A stretch of DNA of 64,000 nucleotides from NCBI RefSeq assembly GCF_004342985.1, contig NZ_SMBO01000002.1:1-64000 (forward strand), read 5' to 3'. Below the pieces are notes generated by a model that did not search any database, was not told where the DNA came from, and saw nothing but the letters and a program-made list of their open reading frames with translations. Of this stretch, positions 54,192 through 63,208 are shown in pieces. Each line of letters begins with the position of its first letter. The stretch's first letter is position 1. A program made the position numbers and the translations under genes. The stretch is from Novosphingobium sp. PhB57 (GTDB lineage: Bacteria > Pseudomonadota > Alphaproteobacteria > Sphingomonadales > Sphingomonadaceae).

Positions 54192-54226
54192 AAAGGGGCC
54201 GCTTCCGGTGTGGAAGCGGCCCCTTT
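54192..54226. terminator. Strong hairpin between lipoprotein and carD genes
   Basis: A 15-bp perfect stem (AAAGGGGCCGCTTCC, 54192-54206) and its complement (54212-54226) with a 5-base loop. It lies just after the carD stop in the minus direction and is probably its terminator. Confidence 0.85.
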
Positions 54227-54250
54227 GCGTGCGATCTGCGCTGCGTCTGA

Positions 54251-54784
54251 TCAGACTGCTTCAGCGCTCTCGTAATACTTGGGAGCGTATTCGTTGAGGA
54301 TCGCGAGGATCTTCTTCAGAGCCGCCGGCTCGTCGGTCTTTTCCATCGCCGCGAGTTCGCGGGCCAGGCGCGACGAAGCCGCTTCGAAGATCTGACGTTC
54401 CGAATAGCTCTGCTCCGGCTGATCGTCGGCGCGGAACAGGTCGCGAGTCACTTCGGCGATCGACACGAGGTCGCCCGAGTTGATCTTGGCTTCGTATTCC
54501 TGGGCGCGGCGCGACCACATGGTGCGCTTTACCTTGGGTTTGCCCTTGAGCGTATCGAGAGCTTCACGCAGGGTCTTGTCGGACGACAGCTTGCGCATGC
54601 CGATCGATTCGACCTTGTTGACGGGAACCCGAAGAGTCATGCGCTCTTTTTCGAAGCGCAGAACATAAAGATCGAGCTGCATCCCGGCAATTTCCTGCTT
54701 CTGGAGCTCGATGACACGACCTACGCCGTGCTTAGGGTAAACGACGTAATCTCCAACATCGAAGGCATCGGCCCTGGTTGCCAT
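54251..54784 (-). CDS. carD: CarD family transcriptional regulator
   Basis: A 177-residue CarD/CdnL-type factor. The N-terminal RNA polymerase-interacting Tudor-like domain includes VGDYVVYPKHGVGRVIEL and VPVNKVESIGMRKLSS, and the C-terminal helical domain binds promoter DNA near -10. CarD stabilises RNAP-promoter complexes. ATG at 54784 gives the family length. Its promoter lies in the 343-base gap upstream, where a TATAAT hexamer occurs at 54975-54980 on the minus strand. Confidence 0.95.
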   Translation of the reverse strand: MATRADAFDVGDYVVYPKHGVGRVIELQKQEIAGMQLDLYVLRFEKERMTLRVPVNKVESIGMRKLSSDKTLREALDTLKGKPKVKRTMWSRRAQEYEAKINSGDLVSIAEVTRDLFRADDQPEQSYSERQIFEAASSRLARELAAMEKTDEPAALKKILAILNEYAPKYYESAEAV

Positions 54785-55005
54785 GTATCGTCCTTTCACC
54801 TGCAGTGGTCCGTTGCCATACTTACGGTGAGAGAAACCCGGGTGGATGCGACGTGGAAAGGACAATAGCCTCTCCGCCGCCCGGTCAGATAACTCTCCCA
54901 GCCGTTTGCTTTTCGAACCCTGCCTCGCAATGAAAATGCCTGCCGAACGGGCAGAGGGCCCGGGCAGTTGTCGGATTATATAGCACCGATGTGACAAAAT
55001 TACCA

Positions 55006-55038
55006 GAGGCGAGCTAACGTTTAACCGTCGCTCGCCTC
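55006..55038. repeat. 9-bp inverted repeat between fdxA and carD
   Basis: GAGGCGAGC (55006-55014) and GCTCGCCTC (55030-55038) flank a 15-base AT-rich loop containing GTTTAACC. It may be an operator for carD or part of fdxA termination. Confidence 0.5.
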
Positions 55039-55081
55039 AGGATGTGCCGGTGCGGGTCATTTCGACCCGCCAAGTGCCTCT

Positions 55082-55124
55082 GCCTTGGGGGAAACCCGGC
55101 GGAAAGCCGGAGGTTTCCCAAGGC
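55082..55124 (-). terminator. Hairpin after fdxA
   Basis: GCCTTGGG and GAAACC on one side pair with GGTTTCCCAAGGC on the other, with a one-base bulge and an inner CGGC/GCCG stem. It begins four bases after the fdxA stop. No T-tract is visible. Confidence 0.6.
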
Positions 55125-55127
55125 CGA

Positions 55128-55466
55128 TCAGTCGCCCTCGCCGGGCTCCGGGGAGAAATATTTTTCCAGCTTGCCTTCCTCGCCGCGCATCGCGTCCGCG
55201 TCTTCCGGCGCGTCCTTCTTGGTGGTGAGGTTGGGCCATTCGGCCGAATACTTGGCGTTCAGCTCGAGCCATTGCTCAAGGCCGCTCTCGGTATCGGGCA
55301 GGATCGCTTCGGCGGGGCATTCCGGTTCACAGACGCCGCAGTCGATGCACTCGCTGGGGTTGATGACCAGCATGTTCTCGCCTTCGTAGAAGCAGTCCAC
55401 CGGACAGACTTCGACGCAATCCATGTACTTGCACCGGATGCAATTGTCGGTGACGACATAGGTCAT
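55128..55466 (-). CDS. fdxA: Seven-iron ferredoxin FdxA
   Basis: A 112-residue ferredoxin with two clusters. [18 protein letters not shown] and [12 protein letters not shown] are the cysteine motifs for a [3Fe-4S] and a [4Fe-4S] cluster. [12 protein letters not shown] is the typical N-terminus. It lies 15 bases after the S4-domain gene on the same strand and may be co-transcribed with it and the helicase gene upstream. Confidence 0.95.
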   Translation of the reverse strand: MTYVVTDNCIRCKYMDCVEVCPVDCFYEGENMLVINPSECIDCGVCEPECPAEAILPDTESGLEQWLELNAKYSAEWPNLTTKKDAPEDADAMRGEEGKLEKYFSPEPGEGD

Positions 55467-55481
55467 GGCTGCGTATTCCTC

Positions 55482-55778
55482 TTAGAAGGCCTCGTTTCGG
55501 TTGGCCGCTGCTATGGGAACATCTGCCCCCGCGTCAAGCACTCTGTAGCAGGCTTGCGCTTCTGGGGCAGGGCCTCGGCGCTCCGGAAGGCAAAGGATTT
55601 CTATCACCTGCACGCCCTGAGCTGTCGGCAGGGTGAGAACATCGCCGACCGCCACCTTCTGATGCGCCCGCTCGACCCGGCGGCTGTTGAGCCGGATATG
55701 GCCGTCTTCCGCCAGTGCCTGGGCCAGGGGACGCGTCCTGGTGAGGCGCAGGAACCAGAGAAGCTTGTCGATCCTCAT
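55482..55778 (-). CDS. S4 RNA-binding domain protein (Hsp15-like)
   Basis: A 98-residue protein of the S4/Hsp15 (HslR) type. MRIDKLLWFLRLTRTR starts the S4 fold and AEDGHIRLNSRRVERAH, KVAVGDVLTLP complete it. Hsp15 binds the 50S subunit with a stalled peptidyl-tRNA. It sits 18 bases after the helicase gene stop, in the same direction. Confidence 0.88.
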   Translation of the reverse strand: MRIDKLLWFLRLTRTRPLAQALAEDGHIRLNSRRVERAHQKVAVGDVLTLPTAQGVQVIEILCLPERRGPAPEAQACYRVLDAGADVPIAAANRNEAF

Positions 55779-55796
55779 CCGCGCTCTTCCTCCCCG

Positions 55797-58421
55797 CTAT
55801 CTGCCCAGCAGTTCGCCCAGCGCCGCGAAGGCGCCGTCCGTGCGCTGGGGTACCTCGCGAACTTCCTCGGCCTGGCGCCGCGGCGGACGCCAGCGCCAGC
55901 GCACCGGCGCGAGCGGTCCGTGCGCGCCTTCCGCCAGGGGCCGGGGCATCATCGCCTGGAACCCGCCGAAGCGCAGCAGCCGTGCATAGCTGCCCGTGGT
56001 GAGTCCCATGGACACGGCCCTTGCGGGATCGATCGAGAACGAGCGCGACGGCCCGCGATTGCCGCTGCTGTCGCTGCCGACACGGGCCTCGTGCGCCTCG
56101 CGCAGAAGCTTTTCCACGATATCCAGTCGGACCAGCTGCTTGCCGAGGTTCCTGTAGCCGGGTGCCTTGTGGCGCTTGGTGGCATCCATCGTCGGCGGCA
56201 TGGCAGCGTCCGGTTCGCCGCCGGGCACGGAATGGCCGGTGATCCGCGCCAGTTGCCGCCAGAGTGCGATGGGCGCGGGCCGCAGCATGGCCGGCACGAA
56301 CAGATCCAGCGCGCCCACGCGAACCCCCAGCTTGGCCAGAAGAGTGCGGCGGCCCTTGTCGAGCCGGTCGACGCCCGAATCCTCGCGCGCGATCATGCCG
56401 CCGCGATCGACCAGGGTGATCAGCAGGGCGCGCAAGTCCGGTCCGGCATCCTCGGAACGGCTTGCCTCGTCCAGCTTGGCCAGCGGAGCCAGCGGTTCGA
56501 GCGCGCTTTCCACCCAGGTCTCGAGCGCTGCGACCAGCGCCTTGCGGGCAGGGGCGGGAACCGCGTCGAGCAACCGGTCCGGCACAAGCACCGGTGCAAG
56601 CAGCGAGCGGCCGGGGGTGAGGGCGGCGATGCGCGCGCCTTCCCAGTTCAGTGCGCCGTTCTCGAGCGCCAGCGGCGCCACGCCTTCGTGCACGGCGGCG
56701 GTCAGGGCATCGGCGCGAGACTGGAGAAGGCCCGGCAGGTGCCGTTCGGCCGCGGCCAGCAGGAGCTTGCGGTCGGACAGCCGGGCTGCAGGATCGACCT
56801 GGAAGGCGAAGCCGTGGAGGGAGCCGATATGCTCGCCTTCGACCAGCACTTCCTCGTCTTCGAGGCGGACCGAGAGCAGTCCGGCATCGGGGCCGAGTTT
56901 CTTCATGAGCACAGCCGTCCTGCGGTTGATGAATCGTTCGGTGAGTTTGCCATGGAGAGCATCGGAAAGGCGAGCCTCGACCGCGCGTGCGCGTGCAGCC
57001 ATTTCGTCGCGGGCCAGCACCCAGTCCGGCCGCTGGGCGATATAGGCCCAGGAGCGAATGGCGGCGATGCGGCCCTGCAGGGTGTCGATATCGCCGCCGG
57101 TCAGGTCCAGCCTGGCGATCTGCTGGGCCATGTAGTCAGCGCCGAGTTCACCGCTGCGCAGATCCTGCCAGAGCCGCGCGACGAAGCGCGAATGCGTTTC
57201 CACGCCCTGCTGGCGGAAGTCCGGCAGGCGGCAGACTTCCCAGAAACGGCGGACCATGGCGTGTCCGTGCAGGCTGTCCATGACCGTGCCGTCATCGGCA
57301 AGGCGCTTGAGCACGGCCAGGTCGATGGCTTCGGGCGCCAGCACCAGGCCGTCCCGGTCGGGCGGAGTCTCCAGATCGGCGATCAGGGTGGCGACGCTGT
57401 CGAACCGGGGTTCGGGATCACGCCAGAACAGCTTGGTCAGCGGCGGGAAGCGATGTTCCTCGATCGCATAGACTTCGTCGGGCTCGAACTCGGAATCGTG
57501 TCCGCCGGACCCGGTGAGGGTGCCGAAAGTGCCGTCCGTCTGGTGGCGCCCGGCGCGCCCGGCGATCTGGGCCATTTCCGAGGTCGTGAGTCGCCGGTGC
57601 CGCTGGCCATCGAACTTGGAGAGACCGGCGAAGGCGACATGCTCCACGTCGAGGTTGAGGCCCATGCCGATGGCATCGGTGGCGACGAGATAGTCTACCT
57701 CCCCAGATTGATAGAGTGCGACCTGGGCATTGCGGGTCTGCGGGCTGAGCGCGCCCATGACCACGGCCGCGCCGCCCCGGAAACGGCGCAGCATTTCGGC
57801 AATGGCGTAAACCTGCTCCGCGGAAAAGGCGACGATCGCGCTGCGCGGCGGAATGCGCGAGAGCTTTCTGGCGCCGGCATGGGTGAGGGTGGAGAAGCGC
57901 GGCCGGGTGACCACTTCGACGCCGGGGACCAGCGCTTTCACCATGGGTTCGAGCGTGGAGGAGCCCAGGATCATCGTCTCCTCCCGGCCGCGGGCATGGA
58001 GCAGGCGGTCGGTGAAGACGTGGCCGCGTTCGCGGTCTGCGGAAAGCTGCGCTTCGTCTATGGCGATGAAGGCCAGGCTGCGCTCCGTCACCGGCATGGC
58101 TTCCACCGTGCAGAGCAAGTAGCGCGCGTCCTTGGGCTCGATCCGCTCTTCGCCGGTGATCAGGGCGACGCTCTTCTCACCCTTGATCTTGCAAACCCGG
58201 TCATAGACTTCGCGCGCAAGGAGGCGGAGCGGAAAGCCGATGGCACCGCTGGAATGGGCGCAGAGACGCTCTATCGCGAGGTGAGTCTTGCCGGTATTCG
58301 TGGGACCGAGCACCGCCTTCACCCCGCTGGGGGCGTCGTTTCGCGACGAGGCATGCCGGTCGTGAACCATTATGCGGAGGAATGTGGCACCCCCTCCAGC
58401 CCCCCGCAAGTCTCGGCTCAT
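55797..58421 (-). CDS. SUV3-like ATP-dependent RNA helicase
   Basis: About 874 residues. It has an N-terminal SUV3-type core: GPTNTGKTH is motif I, DEAQ motif II, LGSSTL motif III, and QIAGRAGR motif VI. A Suv3 C-terminal region follows, then long alpha/beta and helical extensions. Mitochondrial SUV3 helicases derive from this family and are part of RNA-degradation complexes. The start is uncertain: ATG at 58421 or 58370. It heads a minus-strand run with the S4 and ferredoxin genes. Confidence 0.9.
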   Translation of the reverse strand: MSRDLRGAGGGATFLRIMVHDRHASSRNDAPSGVKAVLGPTNTGKTHLAIERLCAHSSGAIGFPLRLLAREVYDRVCKIKGEKSVALITGEERIEPKDARYLLCTVEAMPVTERSLAFIAIDEAQLSADRERGHVFTDRLLHARGREETMILGSSTLEPMVKALVPGVEVVTRPRFSTLTHAGARKLSRIPPRSAIVAFSAEQVYAIAEMLRRFRGGAAVVMGALSPQTRNAQVALYQSGEVDYLVATDAIGMGLNLDVEHVAFAGLSKFDGQRHRRLTTSEMAQIAGRAGRHQTDGTFGTLTGSGGHDSEFEPDEVYAIEEHRFPPLTKLFWRDPEPRFDSVATLIADLETPPDRDGLVLAPEAIDLAVLKRLADDGTVMDSLHGHAMVRRFWEVCRLPDFRQQGVETHSRFVARLWQDLRSGELGADYMAQQIARLDLTGGDIDTLQGRIAAIRSWAYIAQRPDWVLARDEMAARARAVEARLSDALHGKLTERFINRRTAVLMKKLGPDAGLLSVRLEDEEVLVEGEHIGSLHGFAFQVDPAARLSDRKLLLAAAERHLPGLLQSRADALTAAVHEGVAPLALENGALNWEGARIAALTPGRSLLAPVLVPDRLLDAVPAPARKALVAALETWVESALEPLAPLAKLDEASRSEDAGPDLRALLITLVDRGGMIAREDSGVDRLDKGRRTLLAKLGVRVGALDLFVPAMLRPAPIALWRQLARITGHSVPGGEPDAAMPPTMDATKRHKAPGYRNLGKQLVRLDIVEKLLREAHEARVGSDSSGNRGPSRSFSIDPARAVSMGLTTGSYARLLRFGGFQAMMPRPLAEGAHGPLAPVRWRWRPPRRQAEEVREVPQRTDGAFAALGELLGR

Positions 58422-58582
58422 CGAAAACAGGGGTGAAAATCCACAGTGTTAGCTGCAGATTAACCTTGAAGGGGCAGAACGTCGCCACTTAGCCATGCCG
58501 CCTGCGGGATCGGGCCGGCGCACGCAGGCGATTTGCAGCACTTCCGAGGGTATGCCGGAAGTGGTCGCGGGGAAGACTCGAT

Positions 58583-60169
58583 TTGTTCAAGGCACTCGAT
58601 CAGGCCGGGGATCACGCTGGAGGAGCAACCGCGCGCGTCGCGGCCCTTTCGCACGACCAGATGATTGCCGAGGCACCGGCCAGGCCGCCCGTTCTCGCGC
58701 GGTGGAAGCGCGGGATTGAGCGTTGGTGCCATGAAGTGGAGATCGCTCCGGACCTCGCATCGGACATCGGCAGTCGCCGTTGGTATCGCGGTCTCGCCAC
58801 GATGCTGGGGCTGAGCGCAGCCGCAATTGCGCTCTGGCCGGACTTCTCCGCAGTGGAAGCCGCCACTACGTCGCCGATCGCGGCGCGCAGCCGGGACGAA
58901 TTTCGCAGCCAGACCATTTCTCCCTTGGCACTCGGTGCCGACAGCGGCCGCCACATGGGTGCCAGCCCGCTGGTGCGGCCGCTGGCGAATGTGCCGGAGC
59001 GGCCCTCGATCCAACTCGTCTCGACCCTGGGACAGGGCGACAGCTTCGCGCGCATGCTGGAACGTGTCGGCGTGGGCAGCGCGGACGTCTCGCAGATTTC
59101 CGGCCTGATCGGCCAGGCCGTTCCGGTCGGGGATCTCTCCTCGGGAACCCGATTCGACATCACCATGGGCCGCCGTCCGGCGCCGAACGCCCCGCGGGCG
59201 CTCGATTCGATGGATTTCCGCGCCCGCTTCGATCTCGACCTTTCCATCGAGCGCGGCCCGGCCGGGGCCTTGTCGCTCGTGCGCCATCCCATTCGCGTGG
59301 ACGAAACGCCGCTGCGCATCCGCGGCACCGTGGGTTCCAGCCTCTACCGCTCGGCGCGCAATGCCGGGGCTCCGGTGGGCGCGATCCAGGATTACCTGCG
59401 GGCGATAGACAAGTATCTCAGCCTGGAACGCGACATTTCCGCGCAGGACCAGTTCGACATCGTCATCGGCTACAAGCGCTCTGCCAAAGGCGAGCGCGAA
59501 GTGGGCAACTTGCTCTATGCCGGGCTCGACCATGGCGGAAAGCCGCGCGTCCAGCTGCTGCGCTGGGGCAAGGACGGCGAGATGATCGCCTCGTCCGCGC
59601 TCACCCAGCCTCAAGGCGCGCCGGGGGGCATGCCGGTGGCCGGACACATGACGTCGCCTTACGGCAAGCGCCGCCATCCGATCCTCGGTTTCGTGCGCAT
59701 GCATGCGGGCATCGACTATGGCGCGCGCTATGGCTCGCCGATCTATGCGGTGGCGGACGGTGTCGTGAACTTCGCCGGTCGGCACGGCGGCCACGGCAAC
59801 TACGTTCGCCTGAGTCACAGTGGCGGGCTGGACACCGGCTATGGCCACATGAGCCGGATCGCGGTGAAACGCGGAGCCCGGATCAAGGCGGGGCAGGTGA
59901 TCGGCTATGTCGGCTCGACCGGCCTTTCTACCGGACCGCATCTTCATTTCGAAGCCTATCGCGGCGGCCATACGATCAACCCCGCCGGCCTCCGCTTCGT
60001 CTCGCGTCCGCAGATCGACGGCAAGGAGAAGGACGCCTTCAGGGCCAGGCTGGCCGCGCTCATGGGTGTTCAGCCGGGCGAGGCGCTCGGCACGATCGAG
60101 GGGCCCGTCGAAGCGTCTCCGGATATGCAGCGCGAAATCGACCGGCTGGCGCCCAAGCCCGCCGAGTGA
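58583..60169 (+). CDS. M23 family metallopeptidase
   Basis: A 528-residue exported or membrane-anchored cell-wall hydrolase. One hydrophobic segment is near residues 65-85 (GLATMLGLSAAAIALWP). The C-terminal peptidase M23 domain carries the zinc-binding HPILGFVRMHAGIDYG and the catalytic GPHLHFEAY. The start TTG at 58583 has a GGGGAAGA site upstream; the alternative ATG at 58661 is within frame. It is divergent from the helicase. Confidence 0.88.
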   Translation: MFKALDQAGDHAGGATARVAALSHDQMIAEAPARPPVLARWKRGIERWCHEVEIAPDLASDIGSRRWYRGLATMLGLSAAAIALWPDFSAVEAATTSPIAARSRDEFRSQTISPLALGADSGRHMGASPLVRPLANVPERPSIQLVSTLGQGDSFARMLERVGVGSADVSQISGLIGQAVPVGDLSSGTRFDITMGRRPAPNAPRALDSMDFRARFDLDLSIERGPAGALSLVRHPIRVDETPLRIRGTVGSSLYRSARNAGAPVGAIQDYLRAIDKYLSLERDISAQDQFDIVIGYKRSAKGEREVGNLLYAGLDHGGKPRVQLLRWGKDGEMIASSALTQPQGAPGGMPVAGHMTSPYGKRRHPILGFVRMHAGIDYGARYGSPIYAVADGVVNFAGRHGGHGNYVRLSHSGGLDTGYGHMSRIAVKRGARIKAGQVIGYVGSTGLSTGPHLHFEAYRGGHTINPAGLRFVSRPQIDGKEKDAFRARLAALMGVQPGEALGTIEGPVEASPDMQREIDRLAPKPAE

Positions 60170-60219
60170 GCAGGCGGCCCATGACAGGTCGTCTCGCCTA
60201 GGACAGTCCGTCTCATTGA

Positions 60220-61248
<1,029 letters not shown>

Positions 61249-61252
61249 CGTC

Positions 61253-61819
61253 ATGACCGATTTCCGCCTGGAAACGGATCGCCTCGTGCTGCGCAACTGG
61301 CAGGCGGGCGATATGGCGCGCTTCGCCGAAGTGACCAATACGCCCGGCGTCATGCGCTGGCTGGGCGGCGTGATGGACGCGGAGCGGCTGGCTGCCTCGG
61401 AAGCCCGCATGCTGGGCTTCCACGAAGCATATGGCCACACCTTCTGGATCGTCGAGCGCTTGGCCGACGGCGGCGATCTCTCGGGCGAGATGCTGGGCTT
61501 CTGCGGGCTGAAGAAGATCGACGCCCCGGGCGCCTCGTTCCTCGGAGCCTTCGAGATCGGCTGGCGTCTGCGCAGCGACGCGCACGGAAAAGGCTATGCC
61601 AAGGAAGCCGCCCTGGCATCTCTCGATGCCGGGTTCGGCACTTTCGGGGCAGAGGAGATCTTCGCGATCACCGTGATCGGCAACGAAGCGAGTTGGGGCC
61701 TGATGCGCCGGCTGGGCATGCGCCGCCGCGAGGATCTCGATTACGACGATCTGCGTTTCGAGCCACCCTTGCGCCATACGATTGTTTATTCGATCACGCG
61801 CGAGGAATGGGCCGCATAG
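61253..61819 (+). CDS. GNAT family N-acetyltransferase
   Basis: A 188-residue acetyltransferase of the RimJ/RimL type. LETDRLVLRNWQAGDMARF opens the domain; GAFEIGWRLRSDAHGKGYAKEA is the acetyl-CoA pyrophosphate-binding loop, and GNEASWGLMRRLGMRRRED follows. It starts only 5 bases after the hemB stop and is probably co-transcribed. Substrate unknown. Confidence 0.9.
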   Translation: MTDFRLETDRLVLRNWQAGDMARFAEVTNTPGVMRWLGGVMDAERLAASEARMLGFHEAYGHTFWIVERLADGGDLSGEMLGFCGLKKIDAPGASFLGAFEIGWRLRSDAHGKGYAKEAALASLDAGFGTFGAEEIFAITVIGNEASWGLMRRLGMRRREDLDYDDLRFEPPLRHTIVYSITREEWAA

Positions 61820-61849
61820 ACGAGCCCTATCGAGCGCGGGGGAGAGAGC

Positions 61850-62413
61850 ATGATCGACAGCCGAACCGATATCACCGTCGCCGCCATTCACGGCAAGGCG
61901 CCGCGCATTCATTCGAGCGCGTTCATTGCCCCCGGCTGCCGCATCATCGGCGATGTCGAGATCGGCCCGGACGTCAGCATCTGGTACAATTGCGTGATCC
62001 GCGCGGATGTGAACCGGGTGGTGATCGGTGCGCGGACGAACATCCAGGACGGTTCCGTCATTCACTGCGACAGCCCAAAGCCTGTCCGACCGGAAGGCTA
62101 TCCCACCCTGATCGGCGAGGACGTGCTGATCGGGCACATGGCGATGGTCCACGGCTGCATCCTGGAGGATCGCGCATTCGTCGGTCTCGGGGCGATCGTC
62201 ATGGACGGCAGCCACATCGAATCCGACGGCATGCTGGCGGCGGGCGCGCAGCTTACCGGCAAGCGCATCGGCGCGGGGCAACTCTGGATGGGACGACCGG
62301 CGAAGTATCTGCGGGACCTCGAACCAGAAGCTATCGCTGCGAACCAGGCCGGCGTGCAGGGCTACGTCGTGAACGGCCGCCTCCATGCCAAGGCGCTGGG
62401 TCTTACGCCCTGA
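61850..62413 (+). CDS. Gamma carbonic anhydrase family protein
   Basis: A 187-residue left-handed beta-helix protein of hexapeptide repeats. The metal-binding histidines are visible in GSVIHCDS, IGHMAMVHGC. Related to CaiE/YrdA and to plant complex I gamma-CA. Enzyme activity is not guaranteed. Its stop overlaps the DUF167 gene start by one base. Confidence 0.92.
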   Translation: MIDSRTDITVAAIHGKAPRIHSSAFIAPGCRIIGDVEIGPDVSIWYNCVIRADVNRVVIGARTNIQDGSVIHCDSPKPVRPEGYPTLIGEDVLIGHMAMVHGCILEDRAFVGLGAIVMDGSHIESDGMLAAGAQLTGKRIGAGQLWMGRPAKYLRDLEPEAIAANQAGVQGYVVNGRLHAKALGLTP

Positions 62414-62694
62414 TGGCCAAGCCAAGGATCGCCTTGCCGCCGGCCGCGGCGCTCCGCGACCTGGTCGATTCCGAAAGCCGGCTTGCCGTGCGGGTCACGC
62501 CGGGCGCGAAGATGGAAGGACTGGAGATCGCGGAAGGCCGTCTGCTGGTAAAAGTCCGGGCCAAGCCGGAAGATGGCAAGGCGACCGAGGCGGTGCGGGT
62601 TCTGCTGGCGGCGGCCCTGGGCCTGGCGCCGTCCCGCCTGGCCTTGTTGCGCGGCGCAACTTCGCGCGAGAAGCAGTTCCACGTGGAACTTTGA
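62413..62694 (+). CDS. DUF167 family protein (YggU-like)
   Basis: A 93-residue protein with RVTPGAKMEGLEIAEGRLLV and VRAKPEDGKATEAVRVLLA, the DUF167 motif. Its function is unknown. ATG at 62413 overlaps the previous TGA. The last residues (QFHVEL) are encoded by a parS-like site that ends at the stop codon region. Confidence 0.88.
   Translation: MAKPRIALPPAAALRDLVDSESRLAVRVTPGAKMEGLEIAEGRLLVKVRAKPEDGKATEAVRVLLAAALGLAPSRLALLRGATSREKQFHVEL
62675..62690. other. parS: parS-like site 6 (3' end of DUF167 gene)
   Basis: AGTTCCACGTGGAACT, a perfect palindrome with the GTTCCACGTGGAAC core. Confidence 0.88.
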
Positions 62695-62728
62695 CGGCTT
62701 CCATCGCGAAAAAACCGCGGCAACACCG

Positions 62729-63124
62729 CTAGCGCGCCATGCTCCGGGCCATGCGGGTCAGCACGTCCGTCATGGCATTTGCGACATTCTCGGGCTGCGG
62801 CGAGACCTCGGCGATGGCGCGGGCCATGGCCTCTGCCCATTGATCGGCGGTGGTGCGGTCGATCGGGAAGTCCCGGTGCAGGCTCATCATGCATTTGCCG
62901 GGATTGGCTTCGAACCAGTCACGCGGGCCGCCGGCCCAGCCTGCCAGAAAACGTGGGAGAGACCGGCGCATCGGCGCGAGATCCTCGGCATGCATGGCGC
63001 GAAGCTGCGCATAGGCCGGGTCCTGCTCCATCAGGTCGTAAAAGCGATTGGCAATTGCCTCGAACGCCGGAGCGCCGCCGAGCAGATCGTGCGGTGTTGC
63101 AGGGGCCTCGGGTTGTTTCGTCAT
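62729..63124 (-). CDS. Group II truncated haemoglobin
   Basis: A 131-residue 2-on-2 globin. FEAIANRFYDLMEQDP includes the B10 Tyr, and CMMSLHRDFPI contains the proximal His. FLAGWAGGPRDWFEANPG is the family EF region. Such globins bind O2 or detoxify peroxide or NO. It lies between parS-like sites 6 and 7. Confidence 0.88.
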   Translation of the reverse strand: MTKQPEAPATPHDLLGGAPAFEAIANRFYDLMEQDPAYAQLRAMHAEDLAPMRRSLPRFLAGWAGGPRDWFEANPGKCMMSLHRDFPIDRTTADQWAEAMARAIAEVSPQPENVANAMTDVLTRMARSMAR

Positions 63125-63182
63125 GATCGGCTCTTTCGGCGGCTTGTCCGGGGGCAGGGGAGAGCCGCAGGATATAGCCGAT

Positions 63183-63198
63183 CTGTTCCACGTGGAAC
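63183..63198. other. parS: parS-like site 7 (intergenic)
   Basis: TGTTCCACGTGGAACT, the 14-bp palindromic core with one outer mismatch, 11 bases beyond the end of the ligase gene. Confidence 0.88.
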
Positions 63199-63208
63199 TT
63201 GATCGCGG

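Larger units (their letters stand above)
54785..55127. promoter_or_regulatory. carD upstream region / fdxA 3' region
   Basis: A 343-base gap with no credible gene. It contains a carD -10 candidate (TATAAT, minus strand, 54975-54980) and two hairpins: GAGGCGAGC with GCTCGCCTC at 55006-55038, and an 11-12 bp stem (CCTTGGG-type, 55082-55124) that abuts the fdxA stop. Confidence 0.5.

Noticed and set aside
55044..58436. 1130-codon open frame opposite the SUV3-like helicase
   Set aside because: Antisense to fdxA, the S4 gene and the helicase at once, with no coherent domain structure; a GC-rich artefact.
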